This document shows, in pieces, positions 47,746-59,079 of a stretch of 64,000 nucleotides of DNA (position 1 is the first letter of the stretch; every line of letters starts with the position of its first letter). The translations under genes were made by a program, and so were the position numbers. Below the pieces are notes generated by a model. It was not told where the DNA came from and did not search any database. It was given only the letters and a program-made list of their open reading frames with translations. Source of the stretch: Mactromeris polynyma (taxonomy: Eukaryota; Mollusca; Bivalvia; Venerida; Mactridae); the NCBI GenBank assembly GCA_032209605.1, contig JASFXZ010000014.1, forward strand, positions 3,120,912 through 3,184,911, given 5' to 3'.

Positions 47746-49266
47746 AAGCAAAGTAATGAACACAATTATTGCGTAAATGGTGTTATGTTTGCCAAAAGAA
47801 ATCTTGATCACGATAGAGGCGTTATTCTTATTGTTGTAAACACGACAATGTTGTATGAAAACCAGATGAACATAATATTGTTTGCCTTAACAACTGTGTC
47901 TGAAAGTGGATCGTATAGTGTATTTCAAGATTTATCCAGTAAGTAGTGTTGTTAGTCATCACCACGGGGAATCGTCCGGGTGTTGGAATTAAGAAGATTT
48001 TTTTGGTTTTATGTACCAGTCACGAACATTTATATTGTTTTTATCAGATAAATCGCTATATAACAAGTTTATTAACATGAATGTGAGAGTTGACGACTTA
48101 TTCAATAAGTGATGATGAACTATATTGAAACAGTGTCTATGACTAATCACTTTACGGAGTTATTTTTATCCAGTATCCTACGCAGTGATTCTCCTGACAT
48201 GTATCCGAGTTTTGACCGGCAGTCGTAACATTTAGGATATTTAAAGATATTTCTTGTTACAACGTAACTATATTCTTCACTCGCGTTGACTGACCAGTAT
48301 TCACAATGAATTCAGGGACTGTACACTGCTGATGAATCTCGAGTATTGTGATATTCGTACCTAGGATATAAGGATCAGCAGTATGCTTCTTTACCCATAG
48401 ACCAACATACCCCCATTTACGTATGAAAATAAGATATTGATACATAATTGTACATACATATTGTATATCATTATGTATGTACATGTATGTATAAGCAAGC
48501 AATTTGTACTCCCTAATGTACTGCCCCCGAAAAGCTAATTAATTAATATGCAATTAAGCTAATTTAATATAAAGACATAACAAAACCATTCGGAATCACA
48601 ATCTAGGTTTCAAATTGTACTGACTTGAACAATTGAGTAAACACGTGATTGCAGCAAGACATTTCATATTGTTGTTGTCTGTTTGTCAAGCTAATACTTT
48701 CTACTGACTACTGGGAATCTAGGCTTGTATATATAACGCGAAACCTGTTAGATAAGGCCTCTCCCATATGAATGTATGAACGTTTTATCTGACACTAAAT
48801 TTGTCTGAGTCTATATATTATCACACATTACGTTTTAGACAATGAGATAAAACGACATTACGAAATGGATCGACAAAAGGCCATGACTCTTACCTGACCA
48901 TTAGTCTCTCATGAAATTCATTTTATAATAAATCATATTATGAAACCAAAACGTAATACACTGTTGTACTTAACTCTCATTTTCTTAACAGAGAGCATAT
49001 TATATGTCCCCATTATGGAATTTTATCTGAGATTATATCTTACTAAATTTAGAAAAAACACGTACATTTGAACACGTACTGAGAGATGGTGTTAACGCGA
49101 CACATAGGTAGATGGCGGCTGAAGATCTGTCATTGCCTCGTTTCATACGTTATTAAATGTTCCACCAATGGTGTTTTATTGAGATTCTATTCCTAGAATT
49201 ATACTTAACTGGCACCACCGCAGTATTTAAAAAATCATTAAGAAGTCGTATGACAGGTACCAGTAT
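47746..49266. other. Gene-free stretch
   Basis: No exon supported; the minus-strand open stretch at 48257-48502 has no domain. Confidence 0.35.
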
Positions 49267-49500
49267 ATGTCGTGTTACCTTGCAAGAAAGAGAGAATACG
49301 TTGCTATAGGGAACGTCTCATACACAAGACTATGCCTCCCCACACAGACCTCCGCTAAAACAATAGTCCATAAAACATTAATGCATTTGAGGAGGTTCAA
49401 GGGTAATACGCAAGGGAACAGGGGCGCAAGGAATGGCCTGGTCGAGCATAAAGAACAACTAATTAAGGTGGACAAACAAGGGGGGGGGGGTAATGGATGG
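49267..49500 (+). repeat. Family C dispersed repeat
   Basis: 'gctatagggaacgtctcata', 'cctccccacacagacctccg' and 'catttgaggaggttcaaggg' match, reversed, 59080-59215. Open frames on both strands here (49267-49527, 49275-49505) are repeat sequence. A run of ten or so G follows at 49481. Confidence 0.65.
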
Positions 49501-49934
49501 AACACATCACGGAGCTTGCAACAATAGGCCGAATGGGGGTGGGGATAACATGAACACTATATCCAGTGAAAGAATTGCACATGAGTGAAGGGGAATTTAA
49601 TTTACATCTAAAACATAAATAGAAATTATAATCATACAGCGATTTACAGCTATGTAACTGTCAGTAAATTAATGGGGGTGGGGGGGGGGGAACTTTACAG
49701 ACATAAGTTGTTGTTGTAGACAGCACGTTGTTCAAAACAAGGTTGATTGTATAAAGAATCTCACCCATAATGTCAATCTGTCTAAGCGTTTAAGAACACT
49801 TATCTTTGACATTGATCGTCAGGTTGAGCTATATCATACATGTGCGGTAGTTCTGAAAACACAAATATTCGATACACATTTACGTTACAATATACTACTG
49901 AGCCACCCTGAGCTACTTTAGAACCAAACTCTAG

Positions 49935-50168
49935 GGGCCTATTTCACAAACATTTTAATACTGAATCTCAGACTTAGACATTTAAAATGGTAAATGTTCA
50001 TTTTGCTCCCGTGTTGTTTTTGATAAAACTAGTGTAGAGCGAGTGACAAAACATTCAGACAAAATTGTATACGTTTTGAAATGATGAAAACGAAACGCAG
50101 GCATTTTTTCGTAATTTTAAAGTTAAAGTCTGAGTTTCAGTTATAAATTGTTTGTGAATATGGCCTCG
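49935..50168. mobile_element. Hairpin MITE with about 50-bp arms
   Basis: The left arm 'ggcctatttcacaaacattt' and 'taatactgaatctcagactt' pairs with the right arm 'aagtctgagtttcagttata' and 'aattgtttgtgaatatggcc', about 234 bp in total. Confidence 0.7.
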
Positions 50169-50673
50169 GAGTACACTTAGAACCGCCCTCCAGATTTCCC
50201 TCGTACATGTATTATGAAACGCAGATAAACATATTCACAGTTTACATGATTTAAATAATGCTGTTAATTAGTACATCACATATATCAGATTAAATATGTC
50301 GCATACACATAACAGTGACAAATTACATAATCTTACCAAAATTTGTCTGAGAAAATTTATACAAAAAAGACATGTGATGAAGATCTAAATATAGTAACAA
50401 TTAAAATTATAATTGCTGTAAAATTTGAATTATTCACATATCTCAATTCATTTTTTGGAGAATTTGGGACCACGTGCCTTGTTGACATCAGGTGCGCGAA
50501 AATGCGTATATTTCACTCGTATAAGAACCGGTAATATAGGGTGCTTATTACAACAACTACAGCTATCAGGTATTTACATAATCATACACGTAATTCTTAT
50601 TTTCTTATCAATTCTCATACTAGACCCTATTTGTTAGGTCAGATCTTCTGACAATTACCTCCACCGTGTAACA

Positions 50674-53600
50674 ATGCATTGGCTTCTATCTACGTTCCTT
50701 GTTATACAAATACTGGCATGTAAGTTATTTTTTCAAATTCTATTTTTGCAATATTTAATTGTCCATGTACAATAGTGTGTTTATTTATTATAGTGTCACC
50801 CCTATTTAAAGGGCCAGCCAATTCTGACTTATGAGACACCTACTATCTGAGCACATTCACTTCCCGATTCCTATCCTTTTAATGCCAGGCACAGGCAGGT
50901 AGGCACACTGTAACCATTATTTAACTAGCTGGTGGCTCACCAACCGGCCATATCAGAACGGACCCCTGCCGGGATTCGAACCTTCGACCTCCCGCTTCCA
51001 AAGCGGATGCCTCAACCACTAGACCAAGGGAGACGGTCATACATGTATATAATATACAATATACATAAATACATGAATAATGTGGTCAAGTTGTTGAGTT
51101 TTGTGTTGGAGTTAACTGTTAGATACCGTTCTATCAGTATAATAGTTATGTATGACAGACAACTGGCCCCATGTTCACAAAGAATCACTTTTCAGGATCA
51201 GTATCAAATAAAAAAATACTTCAAACCATGTAAAAATGCTATGCAAAGCTAAATCGCTTTTACTTAGTGTGTCAGTAATGAACATCCTGCAAAACTTTGA
51301 GACATCAAATTCAAATGCCATGCTTATTTAGAAAAAAGATGGAAATTAATAAGTTATGACCGATTTTTGGAAATTTGATCCTGATTTGATCTAGATCTGA
51401 GTTTCCCTTTTTTTTTTTTTTTTTATAAGGTAACTTTTATTTCAAAGTATTTTACATAGCAGTCAAAATTCATAATTACATAATACAATTGTACATAGCA
51501 AAGTTGTCAGTTGTTTATAACTATATAATGTACAGAAAGAATTTGAAAAATATACAGTGTGTGAGTAGAAAAAAAATTGAGCTTTTGATTTCCTTCATTT
51601 GTAACAGAGCTGGATGGCAAATGCCTTTGACAGCATTAACTTCTGACAGATTGTAACGATATTACTGAAATACTGTCATCATGCATTTGTTTTAAACTAA
51701 TGTCCCGAGGGACGGGAATCGGGTACATAACCATGACCTAAATCTGATTGAAAAAGCAAGTTATGTGTTTATCGTTGTTTAGTAGCAAGAACAATACCAT
51801 GTTTATAAAATACATGTATGTTTGTTTATTGTTGAGTGTCACAGATCAGTGATGTTGTTTACATATCCAAAGAAAATACATACATGTATATACACCCATT
51901 TATATTCAACTAGTCAAATCACAATTTTGTTCAGCTTGATTATTCGAGAAGTACATATTTCAGTGGCCAATGGTCAGTTCTTAAACTGCAAATGGGTAGA
52001 ATCACTGGACTGTACCACGTACTCAGATTCCAAGGAATGTGGAACCAACGGACTAACATACGACAACAGGTAATATCACCCTCAGTTCCAAAAATTACGA
52101 AAACTCGATGATTACCTGCAAGGTTTATCATTACAATATTTGTATACGTTCAGTACATATCTCATACACAAACATATTAAACTTTCGAACTATAAACTAT
52201 TTTTGATTGGTGATGAATATACTAAATAAGACAAACAAACTTGGCTCAAACAGTTCCCTTCCTAAAGGAAAAGTACGACAATGTGGGGTTTAAGCGAGTC
52301 TTTTTGGAAATAAGTGAGTTTAAAGTTGGTTCAAATCTCCTAACAACTCGCTTTTGCTCACTTTTAGCCAATAAAAAACCAACTTCTGGAGAAGTGTGTT
52401 AAAAAACCCACATTAATTCAAAAATAAATCCACTAAGTTGGTTAATACAGTGTTTTATGTAGGGTTTTTCTGTCATATTTTGCCTAGAAAAAACCTGTTC
52501 GGTCAGCTAAAAGACCCACTTTTAACTCGGTGCCAACACCGCCGTGTTTAACTCGGAATAAACCAAGTTGCTCACTTATTTGGGAAGGGCAATGTAAGTT
52601 CGTCTATGTACACTGCATGACCTCTGAAAGTTGAGGAAAAGAAACCAATTCGTGATCTTCCTTACAGATGTTATTTTGCAAAAGAACAATGCAAAGATTC
52701 TGATTTGCATGTTCTGCACGACGGAGAGTGTCTGCCATCAGTGAGCACCACGACACCGTCACCAGGTGGCGTTGTAGACGGAGGGGATGCTGTGTTGGAT
52801 TTCTTTTGTACAGCGCTTAGTCACAAAGATTGTGGACCGGAAGTAACCGAAGTGTGTGGTTCAGACAACAGGACATATACAAACTAGTACGTTACACGCC
52901 TTTTTGCTTCATATCCGCCTTCCAGATATTTTTGATTTAATACTCCGATGCAATTCGTATAGTTTATATATTAATCACTCTCGATAACTGCTTCCTTGGT
53001 AACAACTCAGTATTCGCTCGTAATTTAGGAAATGTGAAGTTTCAAGTTCAGCCTCTCTGGGGGCCTGATTCGAACTCACAACCTTCGGATCTGGAGTCAA
53101 GATCTTACCCCCGATCACTAAGCCTACTCGAACCTATTTTAAGATGGTACGGGAACATTGCGCGACCAGGTGTTTGTTTTATATCTAATGACAAAGCACT
53201 TTAGTTACAAGAACTGGACTCAATTTACACCAACTAGGCCTTTTGTGGCATGATGTTGTTTATTATCATCATTGTCACTGTCATCATCATCATCAACTCC
53301 ACCGCCATCAAGAAAGTCGTATTTACTATCTTTGACATTCAGATTCTGGAAATTTCGTTTTCATGCAATATTTGAAGTTATTTTGTATAATTACGTTCAT
53401 CCTGAGAGCATACACAATTCTATCTATGTTTAGTCAGGTTCATTATTCGAAACCTACCTAACAGGCAGCCGATAAAAATAAACAACATTTATCTATTGTA
53501 TCTACAACTGCTCTATCTGCCCTCAAATATAGACAATATACAGCTAGACATAAAATACTAGTTAACAAATACAACCCAAGTACAAAGTCAAAGACTAGAT

Positions 53601-54384
53601 TTAATCATTTGATTTCTTATGAACTTGGTCATTGGCTACATGTTTTGGCAAGGGATCTAAACGATTAATCACTACCGGTTAATCGTTTTTTATGAAAACA
53701 TCTACTTTTCATTTTGGAAATAAAATCAATTTAATTTTTATCATGTTATACTGTTTTAGATAAAAAATGATGTTGTATGTTTATGGTTTTTTTCCAGTAA
53801 TTATCAGAAATAGAACACGACCCGAACTAGCACTAACGTCAGAATATAGGTCTAGTTTACCGGTGTCATGGTTAAAATATACACGGCAAAATACGAAACA
53901 CGAACTGAATGTCATGTACGGTTAACCGGTTAACCGTTCGGAAGATTTAACGGTTAACCGGTTAGCAAAATAACCGAATATTGTCATCCCTAGTTTTAAC
54001 ATAACTGTTGAGGATTTGTTTTTTCCGATCAGACTGCCGAAACCCCACCCACTTGAGGATGGTAAACTTAGAACCAAATTGGTACGGCCTAATTACAATA
54101 CACAGCGCAGTCTCCACAGAGCCACACTCTTCCTGGCAGATACGTAAATTGGCTGTTGTTGTGATGTTTGTGATTTTGAGGGGTTTAATTCAATGGTATA
54201 TTCATACAATCATACGGCCGCGCCGAACAGGCTGTGCTGAAACCTTCTTGTTTGTGTTTTTAATTTCTATAAAGGTTTGAAGCATATTTTTACACTCGGC
54301 GTTGTCTCTTTTAGCTGTGAATATGACAAAGCTAGATGTACGCATAGAAATCTACACGTAAAGAACTTTGGAACATGTGTCTAG
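50674..54384 (+). CDS. Secreted two-domain Kazal-type protein, four exons
   Basis: Exons 50674-50719, 51964-52069, 52668-52886 and 54315-54384 join to 441 nt (146 aa plus stop) with matching phases and GT/AG sites throughout. Exon 1 is a signal peptide (MHWLLSTFLVIQILA) ending at a CAT|GTAAGT donor. Kazal domain 1 has Cys 24, 32, 41, 52, 59 and 72 with the hallmark CGTNGLTYDNRC; a Ser/Thr/Pro/Gly linker (73-92) leads to Kazal domain 2 with Cys 98, 106, 114, 125, 132 and 145 (CGSDNRTYTNYC). Both domains are split by a phase-2 intron at the same place, one codon before Cys IV, as expected if the domain was duplicated with its intron. Kazal domains usually inhibit serine proteases. Here the predicted P1 residues (second after Cys II) are Thr34 and Pro108, so strong trypsin-like inhibition is unlikely. 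AATAAA follows at 54447. Confidence 0.88.
50790..51036 (-). mobile_element. tRNA-derived SINE in intron 1 of the Kazal gene
   Basis: On the minus strand: A box 'ttggtctagtggttgaggca', anticodon loop around TGG (Pro-like), B box 'ggttcgaatcccgg', then a body through 'gccggttggtgagccaccag' to 'ggccctttaaataggggtga'. Its anticodon/T-arm part is the source text of the 49-bp array at 23.1 kb. The 3' limit is approximate. Confidence 0.75.
52250..52595. mobile_element. Possible TIR element in intron 2 of the Kazal gene
   Basis: The left side 'cagttcccttcctaaagg' and right side 'ttatttgggaagggcaatg' share a short inverted CCCTTCC terminus. Inside, 'aagtgagt', 'aactcg' and 'gctcactt' words recur in both orientations. 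Weakly supported. Confidence 0.3.
52974..53118 (-). repeat. tRNA-derived SINE in intron 3 of the Kazal gene
   Basis: The minus strand reads 'taggcttagtgatcgggggt', then 'gaaggttgtgagttcgaatc' (B box), and ends 'agcagttatcgagagtga'. It shares this tail with 29036-29165 and 27465-27585. Confidence 0.55.
53650..53991. mobile_element. hAT-like non-autonomous element in intron 3
   Basis: The left end 'aagggatctaaacgattaat' and 'cactaccggttaatcg' and, reversed, the right end 'agggatgacaatattcggtt' and 'gctaaccggttaaccg' share AGGGAT-type termini and repeated GGTTAACCG/CGATTAATC words, common in hAT elements. No clear 8-bp target duplication was found, so the class is tentative. Confidence 0.45.
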
Positions 54385-54446
54385 CAAAACACTGTATTCA
54401 GATTGAGGATGTTCTTCAACTCGGGTTTTGGACATTTGTTGTCTTG

Positions 54447-54458
54447 AATAAAAATAAA
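54447..54458 (+). terminator. Tandem polyadenylation signals of the Kazal gene
   Basis: Two overlapping-range AATAAA hexamers at 54447 and 54453, about 63 nt after the TAG stop. Confidence 0.6.
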
Positions 54459-54584
54459 AGAAAAATAACTTTTTATTATTGTATAAATATGCGCATTCGG
54501 GGGATAACGGTGCTGGCGTGTGCGCCCTCCGAATTCGCCCAGGAATAGACATATGCTAGGGCGATAAACACAAACGACATTAAC

Positions 54585-54870
54585 ATCTCATCATTGAATA
54601 TTCATACAGAGCAATCTCTTATAACATATTATCGAATATTCATACAGAGCGATCTCTTATAAGGTATCATTGAATATTCATACAGAGCAATCTCTTATAA
54701 CGTATCATTGACTATTCATACAGAGCAATCTCTTATAACGTATCATTGAATATTCATACAGTGCAATCTCTTATAACGTATCATTGAATATTCATACAGT
54801 GCAATCTCTTATAACGTATCATTGAATATTCATACAGTGCAATCTCGTATAACGTATCATTGAATATTCA
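54585..54870. repeat. 38-bp tandem repeat, about 7 copies
   Basis: The unit is 'tctcttataacgtatcattg' plus 'aatattcatacagtgcaa' (or cagagcaa). The 'tacagtgcaatctctt' part equals the left terminus of the family E element that follows at 54871, so the array is a repeated duplication of that end plus 5' flank. Confidence 0.88.
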
Positions 54871-55041
54871 TACAGTGCAATCTCTTCAGAGTAACAACCT
54901 TTGAAAGACTCATATGTTAACTGTTGTTGGGAGGCTAAATACCGATTAACTTTATAGCAAGACTTCAGTAAATGATGATATCGTTGTTAAAGAGAGTCAG
55001 ATGCCGATTAGACAGGACTGCTTAGTAGAGATGGCACTGTA
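54871..55041. mobile_element. Family E element, near-complete
   Basis: 171 bp from TACAGTGCAATCTCTTCAGA ('gtaacaacctttgaaag') to 'tagagatggcactgta'. The best single example of unexpanded family E: TIRs TACAGTGCA/TGGCACTGTA and a 'gttaactgttgttgggagg' interior. Confidence 0.65.
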
Positions 55042-55504
55042 TAATAATTGTGTGGGATTATTGGTGTCCATTCTAGCGGTGTTAAACAGAATCTTTCTTC
55101 GTAGTATTATTTTTGTCCTTTTGGAAAACAACGCAGCAGACTGGCTACCGAACCAACTAATATAGCCAGACAGGCTACATCAGTGGAGCTGACTCGACTC
55201 ACTTAATACTTTAATGTACAGATTTCAAAAACCTCAATTATCCAGAACATCGCGTTCTGTGATCGTAAGAATTCTAACTGAAGATAAAAACGCCTGTCTT
55301 TTTTAGCGTCGCATATGATCAACAAGTAGCGTAATCTACAAAGTGCTTGTGTGACCAATATGGTACCCGCTTACATACACTTACCTGGCTTATTTATCTT
55401 CTGGTACTTGTTATAAACGTTTTATATTTTGGCTAAGAACAACTACCTGGCAGTGCTGTCTTGATACAATTTGGAGTTTGCATAAAAAACCAGTGTTACT
55501 CTGT

Positions 55505-55655
55505 AGTCAAACGAGATTGTCTCGAGTTCTCTCTCCTTATCTCTTCTAGAGTTATCTCCCTTTATCCCTTCTATAGAATATGTATGTATTGTACAGAACT
55601 CAAGACGTGATAAAGGGAGAGAACTCGTGACAATCCCCTTTGTCTGTACCTGTAA
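55505..55655. repeat. Family G hairpin
   Basis: 'gagattgtctcgagttctct' and 'ctccttatc' on the left are the imperfect reverse complement of 'gataaagggagagaactcgt' and 'gacaatcccc' on the right. Related single arms lie near 130-158 and 5670-5697. Confidence 0.65.
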
Positions 55656-56753
55656 TATGTAGTTGCATTGGTCTTGTGTCAAACCTTAATGCATCTGATC
55701 GAATTCTCTAAATACAGACGGCATTATATACAAAAATAAAACAACAGTGATATGTGTATAGTTTACTTAACATACAATCTAACGCATTCCCAAATGATTC
55801 CTTGCCAAGGCTCGGTGTCCACATCTTGCCTTCTCGTACTCTCAGCTGAAGAAAATGATTATAAACATTTTATTTCCTCTCATAGTCCGACAATATGAAC
55901 AATATACATTTGATAAACATGTCTCAAATTGTATGACAGAGCAAAGGCATGGGCTGCAATATTTCATGATTTAGTCCAACGGCCGTTCCTAAGGGGAGAT
56001 ATGCATGTATAAATAGAAAACTTTATCACATTATGACGTTTACCTTGTCACCACTTTATATCTCCAATTTAAAAATACTCCACAAAACAACAAATCAAGA
56101 CTATGTTCAAATGCAATAAATCATCTAGTCATATCTTACAAAATACGGCGCTCAATGGACCTAGGTTTACCAACCAGTACTGATTTGTTCTTCTCTAAGC
56201 AACCAACATCTTCCAAACGTGCATTTTCTCAGTCAAACTATCACGGAGAACATACGCCCCTCCCAGTATTGACATGTTTTGTCAAGTCTTCATTAAATGT
56301 ACTCATCAAGTAAAATTCATGTTTTCATATATGTTTCACTCATTTTCTCAATATCCTATCCTTAATCCCTATCAATTAAATATCTAGTACTCATATAAGT
56401 GGTAAACACCAAATTACATATTGAAAATAATCAACACTCCTAATACAATTTAATATACACCGGTAGTCATTTTCAAGTTAGGTATTGCGACAATCAGACC
56501 GCTGTTATATTCAGGCATTTGAGCCAAACTTAAGTGCCATTGTATTAAAAAACAAAAAAGAAATTAAACTACTACACATAATTTATGATGTTGTTATCAA
56601 CTCAGCAACAACATATTACTATACAACAGTACCTCCCACTTCCAGATTGGCAATCAAGTGCTATACCGACTGGGCTTATCAGATCTAATGGACAATTGTG
56701 CATTATCTCATAACGTGTACTTATATATTGTCACAGGTAACACAATTTGTACC

Positions 56754-57058
56754 TTTTTTTGTATTTGCGTTTATTTATCGTCGCCACCGGTTTCCCATAT
56801 GGGCGACGCCTCCAGAAGAATGTTAGTCATATTAGCTTTTTGGAGGATAGTGCAGAAGATACAGATACAGAAGATGCCCCAGTTCCAGAAGCACCCCAGG
56901 TTCTTTAACGTGCTCGATGTAAAGCATCATACACGGGACCTCGGTTTTTAAAGTCTCGTCCGAAAGACTGTTAGTACGGTTAGTGATGGAGCGGGGAATC
57001 GAACCAGCGATCCCTGGACTACAAGTCCAGCGTTTTACCACTGGACCACGGATCCGCT
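56754..57058 (-). mobile_element. tRNA-derived SINE inserted in the Kazal pseudogene exon
   Basis: It is flanked by a perfect 12-bp duplication, ACAATTTGTACC at 56742-56753 and 57059-57070. The minus strand starts with a tRNA-like head: A box 'tggtccagtggtaaaacg', anticodon arm CTGGA-CTTGTAG-TCCAG (TGT), B box 'ggttcgattcccc'. It ends in an A-rich tail (seen as 'ttttttt' from 56754). At 305 bp and with poor acceptor-stem and T-stem pairing it is a SINE, not a tRNA gene. Confidence 0.85.
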
Positions 57059-57458
57059 ACAATTTGTACCGCATACATTGTCGGTATTTGTTGGACAGGT
57101 CTCGTGCATTTATTCAAGACAGAAAAAGTATAATAGCTGGTTGTGGTTAGTAAATACTGACTCTCTGGTTGAACTGGAACCGGGGGCAGGTGATGCTGTT
57201 GTAACACTTGAAGCCGTTGTGTCTTCGCCAGTATACCCATGTGATGCACAGGAACCTTGGTATTTCAAGTGAAGGTTTCTGTCCTGGAATTGATCTGTAG
57301 CCAACTAACACCTGCAATTCGTCATGTCATAGGTTAAATTGAAAGTAAATTGACAGAGGAGCAAACAATCGTAAATAGTGTCTATCGATTCTCAGAAAGT
57401 AAAAAACGCCATATAAAACAAACTTTTTGTTAAGGTGATCGCCAATTTACTGAATATA

Positions 57459-57643
57459 TTCAGTTGCACCTCGTTTAATCGAGGTTTAATTCTGTCCGAA
57501 TACCCGGTTTCTAACGAAATAAATATCAGGTCTCGATGTATCTTCTTATGCACATGAATTGAAATGGGCTTTTCGAAACCATGTATTATTCGAACTAAAA
57601 TTTCCGACCCGATGAATTCGAATGAACGAGGTTCGACTGTACA
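57459..57643. mobile_element. Family B TIR element
   Basis: 'ttcagttgcacctcgtttaa' to 'gaatgaacgaggttcgactg' plus 'ta', with 'atgaattgaaatgggctttt' inside. It lies in an intron of the Kazal pseudogene. Confidence 0.75.
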
Positions 57644-58569
57644 CAGAACACAGCCTCTAACTGATCATCATCATTCTTTGGTGCTTCAGATAAATGATCC
57701 AATTTGCTTGCTCTGCCAAGGTATAATTGTTTTACGTTGTAGCACAAATAATCTGCAGCCATTTCTTGATTTATATCATGAATAATGTGAAACAGATTTT
57801 TATCAGTTTTCGATAATTCACTTTTTTTTGAAAACATGAAACAAAATTTCCAGACGAATGTTACGAGTTAAATGTAAGAAAATGAGACTCGATCACTTGG
57901 AATTGTTGAGTCAGCATCGTCTAAATACGAGCAACTAAACATTTAAATAGTACTTCGTAAGTACGTCTTTTAGCGGTATATTATTAAGACCTTTATAATA
58001 TGTCAGTTGTGTCGCCCAGACAAACAAACGTACGCCATACGTGAGGACCAAGCACTAGACCTTTGACTTTACTGACATTGTAGTTTACCGTTTAAATTAT
58101 CAAGATTTGATAAAAATGTTCCAGTTATAAATGATCTTGAATATAAAAAACCGAATTATTTATATAACAATAAAATAAATCCCGACTGTGTAAAAGCATT
58201 TCATTATTACTGGAATCAACAAAGTCCATTTTATGATAAAGTCTCATGAGGATGCCTGATTGTGCACTGCAAGTTTGTGACGCAACATTTAGCTGACGAC
58301 ACCTTATATCCATTGTAGTAGGTAGGTTTTTGTCAAACAAACACTTTTAAGGATGGCCAAAGAAAACCCTTCAACTGCTTTAATGACAGAAGCTGACTTA
58401 CGTGTTTGGATAGTCTCTACCTTCTGTAGCACATAGGTTTATACCTCACACAATTAAGGCTGCTACCCCATTGACAATTGAAGAAATCCACAGCATTAGC
58501 CACTGTAAGTATTGTAACAAAATGATATACATGTATACTACTTTTAATGAATTTAGATACAAACCGAGT

Positions 58570-58830
58570 ATGTTTTTTTCGGCGCAGCCGTACTAACATG
58601 GTTTTGCTATTTGCATATCAGTAATGAGTAAACCAATCAAATATTACGTAAACCAACAAGACAATTTCTCTGCAACCGAACGACGTTCGTAACCTTGATG
58701 CGGATTGGTTAATATTTCGATAAATGGTATTACCTTACCGAAATCCACTGAATTTCGGTGAGTTTACCGAAATCAATTTTGGATCTAAAGTGACCAGCAA
58801 TCGTAACTTCTCGGCATTTTTTTATGTTGC
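58570..58830 (+). repeat. Family D dispersed repeat
   Basis: 'tttttcggcgcagccgtact', ATTTGCAT, 'aaaccaatcaaatattacgt', 'cggattggttaat', 'gaatttcggtgagtttaccg', 'ttggatctaaagtgaccagc'. Full-length by comparison with 10632-10920. Confidence 0.75.
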
Positions 58831-59079
58831 ACAACAAATCTTAACCTCCAAATTGCGCCGACCATCTTTTTCAAGATACATCTTGTTTATTTCAAATTTA
58901 ATTATCTTATACGCGATTTGAACCTTAGTTTATCTTATATAATATTGTCCCCAGTTTCGGCCTATTGTTGCCAGCTGTCTTGACTTGTCCTGTGATATTT
59001 TCCATACATAAATCCCCCCCTGTGTTTGTCCTCTTTGATTTTCCTAGTTGTGCCTTATGGTCGGTCAGGCCATTCCTTG
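58831..59079. other. Unassigned sequence
   Basis: No exon supported. The signal-peptide exon of the minus-strand Kazal pseudogene would be expected around or above here but was not recognised. Confidence 0.3.

Larger units (their letters stand above)
55779..58502 (-). pseudogene. Decayed two-Kazal-domain gene, convergent with the intact one
   Basis: Three remnant exons mirror the intact gene. Exon 2 (58402-58502) opens with the same phase at TGGCTAATGC and gives FFNCQWGSSLNC, but a 2-bp loss before the third Cys shifts the frame, after which CATEGRDYPNT is readable in another frame. Exon 3 (57061-57311, continuing 56721-56753) has a TAG just after Cys IV, Phe in place of Cys V, then DRNLHLKYQGSC and a Thr/Ser/Pro linker; its second-domain half FFCLE has a TAA, then HETC and VCGTN, where a SINE is inserted. 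Exon 4 (55779-55845) reads EYEKARC then HLGM, with Cys IV turned into TGA and Cys VI into Arg. Cysteine spacings (7, 7, 6, 12) still match. No signal-peptide exon was found. Donor and acceptor sites of exon 2 survive. Confidence 0.8.

Noticed and set aside
49267..49527. Overlapping open frames on both strands as a small gene
   Set aside because: The sequence is a dispersed repeat (family C) present at three other places in the window.
56985..57058. tRNA-Thr(TGT) gene on the minus strand
   Set aside because: The anticodon arm is good, but the acceptor and T stems do not pair well, and the segment is the head of a 305-bp SINE with target duplications.
58503..58599. Hydrophobic stretch before exon 2 of the Kazal pseudogene as its signal peptide
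   Set aside because: It reads through the intron's 3' end; the acceptor at 58503 and the matching phase of the intact gene show that exon 2 starts at 58502.
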